DNA of 64,000 nucleotides, from NCBI RefSeq assembly GCF_002899825.2, contig NZ_PPED02000003.1, positions 202,163 to 266,162 on the forward strand, read 5' to 3'. Of the stretch, positions 56,877-64,000 are shown piece by piece. Position numbers and translations under genes: made by a program. Every line of letters starts with the position of its first letter. Positions within the stretch are counted from its first letter, which is position 1. The DNA is from Chryseobacterium phosphatilyticum (lineage in GTDB: Bacteria > Bacteroidota > Bacteroidia > Flavobacteriales > Weeksellaceae). The notes beneath the pieces were generated by a model. The model was given only the letters and a program-made list of their open reading frames with translations. It made no database searches and was not told the origin of the DNA.

Positions 56877-57503
56877 ATGAAAAGATTACTATTGTTTGCT
56901 ATGGTGTGCGCAAGCATATCATTTGTTTCTGCTCAAAAGAAATTTGATAAGGTGTCCAAAGTGACTTCGTCAGAGATCAGATGGTGGGGATATAAGGTTG
57001 TAAAAACTGAAGCTTCATCTCACTCAGGAACGATAAAATTGAAAAGCGGAAAGTTCAATTTTGACCACACTGTTTTGGTAGACGGAGAGTTTGTAATAGA
57101 TATGAGAAGTATGATGGCGGGTGATGTTTCTGATGAGGATCAAATCAAGCTTACGAATGATTTGAAAAGTACAAACTTCTTTGAAGTAAAGAAATTTCCG
57201 GTTGCCAAATTCCATTTGACTAAAATTATTCCTTTAGCAAACAGTGAATTTAATTCTACAGTATATGGAGATCTTACCCTTAAAGGCGTGAGAAAAACAA
57301 TATCTTTCCCTGCTAACGTATATGTTACTCAGTTTACCGTGGTGATTGAATCGGCAAAGTTTTCTCTAAACAGAAGAGATTTCAAGGTATTCTACCAATC
57401 GTCATTGAAAGATTATTTCATCAAAAACGAAATGGATATTCAGTTTAAAGTATCTACTGAAAAGTTGGATAATGAGAATAGAATTCCGGTAAAAAAGAAA
57501 TAG
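56877..57503 (+). CDS. YceI-family periplasmic protein, copy 2
   Basis: 208 residues with signal peptide ending near VSAQ. It shares IRWWGYKVVKTEASSHSGTI and TNFFEVKKFPVAKFHLT with copy 1. The C-terminus has a 15-residue basic extension. Sequence identity to copy 1 is moderate, so the duplication is old. Ligand unknown. Confidence 0.88.
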   Translation: MKRLLLFAMVCASISFVSAQKKFDKVSKVTSSEIRWWGYKVVKTEASSHSGTIKLKSGKFNFDHTVLVDGEFVIDMRSMMAGDVSDEDQIKLTNDLKSTNFFEVKKFPVAKFHLTKIIPLANSEFNSTVYGDLTLKGVRKTISFPANVYVTQFTVVIESAKFSLNRRDFKVFYQSSLKDYFIKNEMDIQFKVSTEKLDNENRIPVKKK

Positions 57504-57525
57504 ATTAAATATAATATTGATATAA

Positions 57526-57558
57526 AAATGAGTGGTTCTTGAAACTGCTCATTTTTTT
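57526..57558 (+). terminator. Probable terminator after YceI copy 2
   Basis: Imperfect stem AAATGAG...GGTT / AAACTGCTCATTT followed by a T run. Confidence 0.6.
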
Positions 57559-57660
57559 TGATTGAAAACCAAAGTTAAAATTGAAAATGATGAATAATGT
57601 ACAGAAAATTCTATCACCCCTGATCTGTTTTCATTGCCGTATTTTTTATAAATTAGTCCT

Positions 57661-58299
57661 ATGAAAATTTATATTGTAAGCGGTCTTGGGGCAGACTTCA
57701 AGGTTCTTGAAAGATTAGAATTTCCTAAGCACTGTGAATTGATTTTTATAGATTGGCTGATTCCCGAAAAAAATGAATCTTTTCATGCCTATGTTGAACG
57801 AATGGCTGAAAAAGTTGATGATTCTGAACCGTTTTATCTGATGGGATATTCCTTTGGAGGAATTATTGTGCAGGAAATCAACCGGTTAAAACCTGCAGAA
57901 AAAGTGGTCATTCTGGGAAGTATAAAATCAGATAAAGAGAAATCACGATTTATAAAAACGGGAGAGATTACCAAAATACCAAGAATATTGCCGGTTGGAT
58001 TATTCAATGAAAAAGCAGCTAATGTATATGCTGTATTACGGAAACTATTTGATCCTAAAAATCCCAGACTTCTCCAGTACTTCAGAGTGAAAGATCCTTA
58101 CTATTTGAAATGGTCTGTAGAAAAGGTAGCAGAATGGAAATTTGACGAAAATCCAAATGTGATTCAGATATCAGGAGATAAAGATATTGTTTTTCCGGTC
58201 AGATATTCAAAACCGGATTATATCATTAAAGGAGGAACTCATCTTTTTCCTGCTACTAAGTATAAAGAAGTTTCCAAAATATTGAATGAGGTGTTTTAA
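57661..58299 (+). CDS. Alpha/beta hydrolase
   Basis: 212 residues. FYLMGYSFGGIIVQEI is the nucleophile elbow G-x-S-x-G, QISGDKDIVFP carries the likely catalytic Asp, and GGTHLFP the His. No signal peptide. Close small hydrolases act on esters, but the substrate is unknown. Single gene upstream of amtB. Confidence 0.82.
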   Translation: MKIYIVSGLGADFKVLERLEFPKHCELIFIDWLIPEKNESFHAYVERMAEKVDDSEPFYLMGYSFGGIIVQEINRLKPAEKVVILGSIKSDKEKSRFIKTGEITKIPRILPVGLFNEKAANVYAVLRKLFDPKNPRLLQYFRVKDPYYLKWSVEKVAEWKFDENPNVIQISGDKDIVFPVRYSKPDYIIKGGTHLFPATKYKEVSKILNEVF

Positions 58300-58409
58300 A
58301 AAAAAACAAAATATTATTTCTTGGATAGTTTTTTATGGGGGTAATTTTATAAAAATGCGATTTTTATAAGATTTATGTTTAAATTTGATAAGGGTTAAAT
58401 GTAAAAATT

Positions 58410-59753
58410 ATGAAAATTGGATTAAAATGGATCGTTTCATTCTCTGTTATTGTCCTTGTTGCAATCGGAGGATTATTTTGGAATCCGGCAGCGCCTGTTG
58501 CTAATACCGGTGAATTTCTCTCGGAAGATAACATCGTAGGTGCAGATGTTGCCTGGATTCTGGCTGCAGCCGGCCTGGTATTGCTCATGACTCCCGGGCT
58601 TTCCTTTTTTTATGGTGGCATGGTGGGAAAAAAGAATGTTATTTCCACCATGCTACAGAGTTTTATTGCCCTGGGAGTAATTTCGATTGTATGGGTAGTG
58701 GTGGGATTTTCTCTTTCTTTTGGAGAATCACTGGGATTTAATCTTAACGGAAAACACTACGGAATCATAGGAAACCCGTTCACCTACCTGTTTTTTAGTG
58801 GGGTAGGAAACCTTCCGCATAAAATGATGGCTTCTACGATTCCTTTTGTCTTATTTGCCCTTTTTCAGATGAAATTCGCAGTCATTACTCCTGCCATTAT
58901 TACCGGATCTTTTGCAGAAAGGGTTCGTTTTATTTCCTATCTCTTATTTATAATCCTTTTCTGTATTTTTATTTATACTCCGCTTTGTCATATGGTTTGG
59001 CATCCTGATGGTCTTCTGAATACCTATTTTGGAGTGAAAGATTTTGCCGGAGGAACTGTGGTGCATATGAGTGCCGGTTTTGCGGCTCTTGCAGGAGCTT
59101 TGGTTTTGGGGAACAGGAAGAACCCACATCATGAACCTTCCAATATTCCGTATGTGCTTTTAGGAACAGGAATGCTCTGGTTTGGCTGGTTCGGATTTAA
59201 TGCAGGGTCTGCATTAAGCGCTTCGGCATCAGCTGCAACGGCTTTCGGAACGACAACTATTGCTTCAGCTTCAGCCATGATGACCTGGATATTTTTTGAC
59301 AGAATCAACGGGAGAAGTGTTTCGGCATTGGGAGCTTGTATAGGAGCTGTGGTAGGATTGGTAGCCATTACACCCGGATGCGGATTTGTAAGTATTCAGG
59401 AAAGCCTTTTTATTGGGTTTATTACTGCTATTGTTTCTAATATAATGGTGAATTGGAAAGCCTTAAAAAAGATAGATGATACTCTCGATGTTTTTGCATG
59501 CCATGGAGTAGGAGGAATTATGGGAATGATTCTGACGGCTATATTTGCCCGCGGTGAAAATGCCAGTCTTCTTCACGGGGGAATTGATGTTTTTCTTCAC
59601 CATATGGCTGCTTTGGTTCTGGTTTCTGTATTTACTTTTTTTGGATCACTTGTATTGTATAAGATTACAGATTCCATTATTACACTGAGGGTTTCAGAAG
59701 AGTCTGAAAATAAAGGTCTTGATCTTTCTCAACACCAGGAAAGTTTCAATTAA
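58410..59753 (+). CDS. amtB: Ammonium transporter, Amt family
   Basis: 447 residues with an N-terminal signal-like helix and 11 membrane helices. GLSFFYGGMVGKKNVISTML, ITGSFAERVRF, FAGGTVVHMSAGFAALAGAL and FACHGVGGIMGMIL are Amt signatures, the last two carrying the twin-His pore. It conducts ammonium into the cell. No glnK/PII gene is adjacent, unlike the common amtB-glnK layout. Single gene. Confidence 0.94.
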   Translation: MKIGLKWIVSFSVIVLVAIGGLFWNPAAPVANTGEFLSEDNIVGADVAWILAAAGLVLLMTPGLSFFYGGMVGKKNVISTMLQSFIALGVISIVWVVVGFSLSFGESLGFNLNGKHYGIIGNPFTYLFFSGVGNLPHKMMASTIPFVLFALFQMKFAVITPAIITGSFAERVRFISYLLFIILFCIFIYTPLCHMVWHPDGLLNTYFGVKDFAGGTVVHMSAGFAALAGALVLGNRKNPHHEPSNIPYVLLGTGMLWFGWFGFNAGSALSASASAATAFGTTTIASASAMMTWIFFDRINGRSVSALGACIGAVVGLVAITPGCGFVSIQESLFIGFITAIVSNIMVNWKALKKIDDTLDVFACHGVGGIMGMILTAIFARGENASLLHGGIDVFLHHMAALVLVSVFTFFGSLVLYKITDSIITLRVSEESENKGLDLSQHQESFN

Positions 59754-59837
59754 TAGGTCTCAATGAAAGTAGGGCAAATAGAAGGTGTTCCCAAATGCCC
59801 GGTTGAAAAATTCGAAGTTCAATAATAAATTTCAATC

Positions 59838-60461
59838 TTATTCAATAGAATGGATGGCATTAAAAACTTTATTTTTTGAATTTTCAAAGATTTCACCACC
59901 AAATTCTTCATTGTCTAATGAAAAAATACGGATGTCTTTTACACCCATAATACCAAAAATATGTTTCAGATAGGTTGTTTGGAAATTGATATGTCCGTTT
60001 TTTTCATTCTCACCATATCCGGTGTCACCTCGGGTAGATAGTATAAATATTTTTTTATTTTTAAGCAACCCTACATAATCGCCATCCGGAACCCCGGATC
60101 TGAATTTCCATGTTTCATTGATTCTCATAACCTGATCTATATAAGCTTTTAATCCGCTTGGAATAGACCAGTTGTACATAGGAGTTCCGATAACATATAT
60201 ATCGTGTTCTTTGAGTTCTTCTACCAATTCATTACTGAGCTGTAATGCCTTTTGGCTTTCTTCTGTTCTGTCTTCCGGTTTTTTAAATGCTCCGGCAATC
60301 CAGGATTCATTAATGTTGGGGATACTATCAATTCCTGCTTCCCGATAAGTGAACACGTCGGATGGATGCCTGGCTTTCCAGTTTTCAACAAACAGTTGGG
60401 TTAGTTTTCTGCTGTAAGATCTCTCATTTCTTACACTGGCATTAATAATCAATATTTTCAT
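59838..60461 (-). CDS. AzoR-like FMN-dependent NAD(P)H oxidoreductase
   Basis: 207 residues, flavodoxin fold. ILIINASVRNERSYSRKL is the FMN phosphate loop, GTPMYNWSIPSGLKAYIDQV the second FMN contact, and STRGDTGY the third. Such enzymes reduce quinones or azo compounds. It lies 60 bp after a Crp/Fnr-type regulator on the same strand and may be its target. Confidence 0.85.
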   Translation of the reverse strand: MKILIINASVRNERSYSRKLTQLFVENWKARHPSDVFTYREAGIDSIPNINESWIAGAFKKPEDRTEESQKALQLSNELVEELKEHDIYVIGTPMYNWSIPSGLKAYIDQVMRINETWKFRSGVPDGDYVGLLKNKKIFILSTRGDTGYGENEKNGHINFQTTYLKHIFGIMGVKDIRIFSLDNEEFGGEIFENSKNKVFNAIHSIE

Positions 60462-60521
60462 TTGCTATAAATTTATAACAGCAAAATTCCTGATTATTCA
60501 TTCCAGAAAAATTGATCTAGT

Positions 60522-61100
60522 TCAAGAGGATTTATTTTTTTTTCGAATTCTGCTTATAAACTCAGCAGATACTCCTAAATATGAGGCAATCAAATATTGA
60601 GGAACTCTGGATGCTATGTCCGGATAAGTTTCCAGAAAATCATAATATTTCTGTTCGGCTTTATGCATATGATTAAATACAACTCTTTTCTCAAGTGTTC
60701 CGAGATACCCTTCTAAAATAATCCTGAAGTATTTTTCCAGAGACGGGATTTCCCGGAGCATTTTTTGAAAAGCCTGGTGGCTGATCTGTAAAAGACTTGT
60801 CTTTTCGACAGCCTGTATATTGTAAATTGAAGCTTTTTGTTTGGAAAAACTCGCGATATCGGTTGCCCACCAATGATCGATAGCTAAAAAAAGGATTTCC
60901 TCATTACCATTTTCAGCATTGATGCAAAAAGCCTTTAAAACCCCTGAAATAATATAACTGTCATGTCTGCAGATTTCGCCGTTTCTCAAAAGAAATTCAC
61001 CCTTTTCCAATGTCCTTTCTGTCCAGAAGCCTTTACAAAGGGAAATTTCTTCCTGACTTAGCTTAGCATGCTGCAAAATACTCTTAATTAATGTTTCCAT
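60522..61100 (-). CDS. Crp/Fnr-family transcriptional regulator
   Basis: 192 residues. A cyclic-nucleotide-binding-like barrel (about 20-115, with ISGVLKAFCINAENG) is followed by a helix-turn-helix, YLIASYLGVSAEFISRIRKK. No cluster of cysteines for a 4Fe-4S centre is seen, so it is not an Fnr-type oxygen sensor. Co-directional with the azoR-like gene. Confidence 0.87.
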   Translation of the reverse strand: METLIKSILQHAKLSQEEISLCKGFWTERTLEKGEFLLRNGEICRHDSYIISGVLKAFCINAENGNEEILFLAIDHWWATDIASFSKQKASIYNIQAVEKTSLLQISHQAFQKMLREIPSLEKYFRIILEGYLGTLEKRVVFNHMHKAEQKYYDFLETYPDIASRVPQYLIASYLGVSAEFISRIRKKNKSS

Positions 61101-61255
61101 TTAAAATTACTGAAAAAAGAGGTTTAAATGATAGATTTTGAAGAAGATAAAGATTAGGGACGAATTTACAAAAATACTTATTATAAACTCATTTTATTCC
61201 TGTGAACGATTCTTAATTCTAAGATTCAGTTCTGTTTTTATTAAGATTTATCCTG

Positions 61256-61263
61256 TATCTTTG
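61256..61263 (+). promoter_or_regulatory. -7 box of the serine dehydratase gene
   Basis: TATCTTTG, an exact TAnnTTTG match, 26 bp before the ATG. Confidence 0.5.
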
Positions 61264-61289
61264 TTTTTGAGGAAAATGACGAATTATTT

Positions 61290-62708
61290 ATGGAATCAAT
61301 ATCGGTTTTTGAGATTATTAAAGTAGGGATAGGCCCATCCAGTTCACATACGATGGGGCCCTGGAATGCCGCATCTGCATTTATCAGGATTATAAAAAGA
61401 GAAAGGTCAATTGAAGAGGTTAAAGAGGTTTTTCTTGAATTCTTTGGCTCACTCGCAAAAACGGGGATCGGGCACGGTACTGATATTGCAGGAATGCTCG
61501 GTTTGAACGGGGAAGATTTTAAGACGATTAATACTTCAAAAATTGATGAGAAAATAGACTACATCAAAAGTACTCAAACTATTAACCTGGGAGGGGAGAA
61601 AATTATTCCCTTTATCTATGGGCATCATTTAATTTTAAATATGCAAAAATCACTTGATTTTCATCCCAACGGAATGATTTTTAAAGCGGTTTTTGAAGAT
61701 GGAACTGAGCTGGTACAGGATTTTTATTCTGTGGGCGGAGGTTTTATTGCAAGTCAGGAAAAAAACTCTATTGAAAAGCATTGTGTACGCACATTGTATC
61801 CTTGTCATCACGGTTCAGATATTACAAAATATTGCCAGAAATTAGGCTTCGACCGAATCTCAGATTTAATTTTAATTAATGAAGAAAGCTGGAGAACTCA
61901 GGAAGAAACAAGACAGGAGGCTCTTTATATTTGGCAGCAAATCAAAGAATGCGTTTATAAAGGGGTAAACAAAGAAGGTATCTTACCCGGAGGATTAAAT
62001 GTTTCAAGAAGAGCTGCAGGAATTAACAGAAAATTACTGGGAGATAAAATCTATAAAAATAAAGACGAATGGTTTCAGCAAGTTGTTGATGCAGAAGAAA
62101 ATTTCACCAATATCAATAAATGGATTGCCTGTTTTGCACTGGCGGTAAATGAGGAAAATGCAAGCTTTGGAAGAATTATTACAGCTCCAACCAACGGAGC
62201 CAGTGGGGTAATTCCGGCTGTATTGATGTATGCACAGGCATTTACACCATTTACAAGTGAAGAAGATATTGTACGATTTTTACTGGTGGCAGGTGAAATA
62301 GGGACTTTATTCAAGAAAAATGCAACTATCTCTGCAGCAATGGGAGGTTGTCAGGCAGAAATCGGTGTATCATCAGCAATGGCAGCAGCAGGTCTTACAG
62401 AGATCCTGGGAGGAAGTGTAGGACAAGTGATGATGGCTGCAGAAATTGCTATGGAACATCACCTTGGATTAACCTGTGATCCTATCAAAGGACTTGTACA
62501 GATTCCTTGCATTGAAAGGAATACAATGGGAGCTATGAAAGCAATTACAGCAGCTAATATCGCTCTTGAAAGTGACCCAACCAAAGCGAAAGTGACTTTG
62601 GATGAGGTGATTCAGACAATGTGGGAAACTGCACAATCTATGAGTGACCGTTTCAAGGAAACTTCAGAAGGCGGGTTGGCAATTGCGGTAAATGTTCCGG
62701 AATGTTAA
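61290..62708 (+). CDS. sdaA: L-serine ammonia-lyase, iron-sulfur type, single chain
   Basis: 472 residues with the beta and alpha domains in one chain. VGIGPSSSHTMGPW is the N-terminal signature and PTNGASGVIPAVL the alpha domain motif. Cysteines in MGGCQAEIG, LTCDPIKG and IPCIERN are the likely 4Fe-4S ligands. It converts L-serine to pyruvate and ammonia. Single gene with its own terminator. Confidence 0.94.
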   Translation: MESISVFEIIKVGIGPSSSHTMGPWNAASAFIRIIKRERSIEEVKEVFLEFFGSLAKTGIGHGTDIAGMLGLNGEDFKTINTSKIDEKIDYIKSTQTINLGGEKIIPFIYGHHLILNMQKSLDFHPNGMIFKAVFEDGTELVQDFYSVGGGFIASQEKNSIEKHCVRTLYPCHHGSDITKYCQKLGFDRISDLILINEESWRTQEETRQEALYIWQQIKECVYKGVNKEGILPGGLNVSRRAAGINRKLLGDKIYKNKDEWFQQVVDAEENFTNINKWIACFALAVNEENASFGRIITAPTNGASGVIPAVLMYAQAFTPFTSEEDIVRFLLVAGEIGTLFKKNATISAAMGGCQAEIGVSSAMAAAGLTEILGGSVGQVMMAAEIAMEHHLGLTCDPIKGLVQIPCIERNTMGAMKAITAANIALESDPTKAKVTLDEVIQTMWETAQSMSDRFKETSEGGLAIAVNVPEC

Positions 62709-62720
62709 TAAAGATATTAT

Positions 62721-62760
62721 AAAAAAAAGTCCTTAGATTCTGAGTCTAAGGACTTTTTTT
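62721..62760 (+). terminator. sdaA terminator
   Basis: Stem AAAGTCCTTAGA / TCTAAGGACTTT with a 7-base loop and a seven-T tail. Confidence 0.9.
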
Positions 62761-62913
62761 ATAACGAACCTGAATTCGTAACTTACTACTTTTGAATTTG
62801 ATCATGTAAGAAGTTGGAAAAAAATAGTAGTCACAATAATTTATAACCCCTTGTTTTCGGTCATTACAGATAGATCATTGTAGAAAAGAATAATACTATT
62901 TCTTCAGATAAAA

Positions 62914-62955
62914 AGAATTACAGCTACAGAATATTTTTCTGTAAACTGTAATTCT
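62914..62955 (-). terminator. Candidate terminator of the right-edge surface protein gene
   Basis: Stem AGAATTACAG / CTGTAATTCT, with a nested ACAG/CTGT hairpin inside the loop, 45 bp after the minus-strand stop. The T tail is short. Confidence 0.5.
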
Positions 62956-62999
62956 ATCACAAACCTTCGAAAAATAGTATTAAAAAAATACTGGTTTTG

Positions 63000-64000
63000 T
63001 TATAGTACCCTTTGTAGTGTTGTAAACATTACTTTCTCACCGTTAAACTCAACAATCTGATATAGAAATCTGTAAAATCTATATGTATCGGGGGATCCTG
63101 TAGCAACCCTTACCGCAAGAAATAATTCTGATACTTCAGCACTATAGTTTGTTCCTGTTATAGGTGCTGTCGGTGTTGTACCGATAGGTGGACCTGTCCA
63201 GAAAACAATATCATTCGAGTCTATTCCCTGCTCTATGCTTGGAGGTATGGTTAAGCCGATCAATTGCCTTCCTTCATTTACAGAATGAGCTGCCGTATTT
63301 ATATGAACAAGGATGGGCTTACCTGTTACGTTTTTCAGGATTGGTTTAAAATATGTTCCACCTGTAGAAACAACATCAAACATAAGTCCATCAAAAATCG
63401 GCATAGAGGCTCCATATTTAACATTGGCTGAAAAATATTTTCCGGAAGTATTCATTGTATTAGCATCCGCAAAATAAGTGTTTGCAGAAATACCACCCAC
63501 ATCAAGTTGGTTTCCCTGCCCTACAGTTGCATTACAACTCTGACCTCCGATATTTAATGGGAAAGTTGTTGTAGCAGGACTTGTAACTGTAGGAGTTCCA
63601 GATACAGTATACACTAAGGTTCCGGAACCATTGTTTAGATTTCCGGCAGTAAGAGTTGCTGTAAGTCCATTTACAGGCCCTACCACCTGTGAAGGATAAG
63701 CTCCACCATTACCTCCGGCATAGGGGACAGTCATTGTTCCATTATAAAAAGTCCCTGCAGTATAATTTGAGGGAGAAAGGTTTGCATTACCACAGAGTAT
63801 AGAATTCACAACTCCAATGTCACTTGACGAGTTATTAAAGGTTCTCCATTCAATGCCGTTCCAGAAAACGTAACCTTTGTAGGTAAGCCCCGCAGTTCCG
63901 GTGTTGTATACCAAAAGACCAGCCGCAGGTGAGGGTATTGTCGTTTGATCTTTAGAACTTGTAAGAGGTACTCTTGGTAGCAAGACCCCCTTATCTGTAG
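63000..64000 (-). CDS. Surface/adhesin-like protein, N-terminus cut by window edge
   Basis: At least 333 residues; the frame is open to the right edge. The visible start, TDKGVLLPRVPLTSSKDQTT, then AAGLLVYNT and YVFWNGIEWRTFN, is the common N-terminal pattern of Bacteroidota surface or gliding-associated repeat proteins (ALLELNSTTKG-like), so only some 40-60 residues including a signal peptide are probably missing. The middle is Gly/Thr/Asn-rich beta sequence. The C-terminal region carries LNIGGQSCNATVG. No type IX sorting domain is seen. Confidence 0.65.
   Translation of the reverse strand, partial: TDKGVLLPRVPLTSSKDQTTIPSPAAGLLVYNTGTAGLTYKGYVFWNGIEWRTFNNSSSDIGVVNSILCGNANLSPSNYTAGTFYNGTMTVPYAGGNGGAYPSQVVGPVNGLTATLTAGNLNNGSGTLVYTVSGTPTVTSPATTTFPLNIGGQSCNATVGQGNQLDVGGISANTYFADANTMNTSGKYFSANVKYGASMPIFDGLMFDVVSTGGTYFKPILKNVTGKPILVHINTAAHSVNEGRQLIGLTIPPSIEQGIDSNDIVFWTGPPIGTTPTAPITGTNYSAEVSELFLAVRVATGSPDTYRFYRFLYQIVEFNGEKVMFTTLQRVL

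Overview
This window is most likely from a Weeksellaceae member, probably Chryseobacterium or a close relative (Flavobacteriia, Bacteroidota). The DNA is AT-rich. Several genes carry the Bacteroidota-type -7 box TAnnTTTG, Shine-Dalgarno signals are weak, and the gene families are typical of the group: DUF1501/DUF1800 pair, ABC permease/M1 peptidase fusion, NagB/PIG-L fusion, FucP-type sugar MFS, and small bacteriocin-like leader peptides. I see no insertion sequence, integrase, rRNA operon or CRISPR array.

Layout. 1-9725: an accessory array of four secreted effectors. Each has the same roughly 165-residue PAAR-like (DUF4280-like) N-terminus and a different C-terminal module: metzincin protease, two GH19-type peptidoglycan hydrolases, and an unrecognised Cys-rich module. 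Each is followed by a small exported candidate immunity protein. Immunity-gene remnants lie before the first effector and after the last pair, and long near-identical repeats encode the shared N-termini. 9774-15055: a GH31 glycosidase, an arsenic operon (arsR, a DUF6428-like gene, arsC, acr3) with two copies of a 14-bp operator, and tRNA-Leu(CAA). 15149-20652: housekeeping genes (MBL hydrolase, a conserved Bacteroidota protein, a GAF-type Met-sulfoxide reductase, a cupin, a BtuF-like protein, MgtE).

20833-22839: eight tandem small genes, mostly absent from standard ORF lists, encoding 46-55 residue peptides with a shared MKN(L/F)KKL(S/N)R-type leader and a six-cysteine C..C..CC..C..C core, the spacing of an inhibitor cystine knot. 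They are arranged as two single genes and three gene pairs, each unit except the first followed by a clear terminator. Three units share the same roughly 78-bp upstream block. I consider this the least described system in the window.

23087-37624: rpsO, pnp, a sugar transporter, a MarR-controlled outer-membrane receptor, a two-gene ABC/M1 peptidase system, a DUF2975/HTH pair and a TfoX-N protein. 37733-44726: two COG3541-type nucleotidyltransferases flanking nagB, then cobT-cobS-cobC for cobalamin lower-ligand assembly. 44795-53952: a lipoprotein, an RtcB RNA ligase with an adjacent TerD-like/RNA-binding partner, a divergent HopJ gene and WYL regulator, and the DUF1501/DUF1800 pair. 54371-64000: a beta-barrel protein with a sigma54-like promoter, glucokinase, two YceI proteins, a hydrolase, AmtB, an AzoR-like reductase with its Crp/Fnr-type regulator, L-serine dehydratase, and the C-terminal part of a large surface protein that runs off the right edge.
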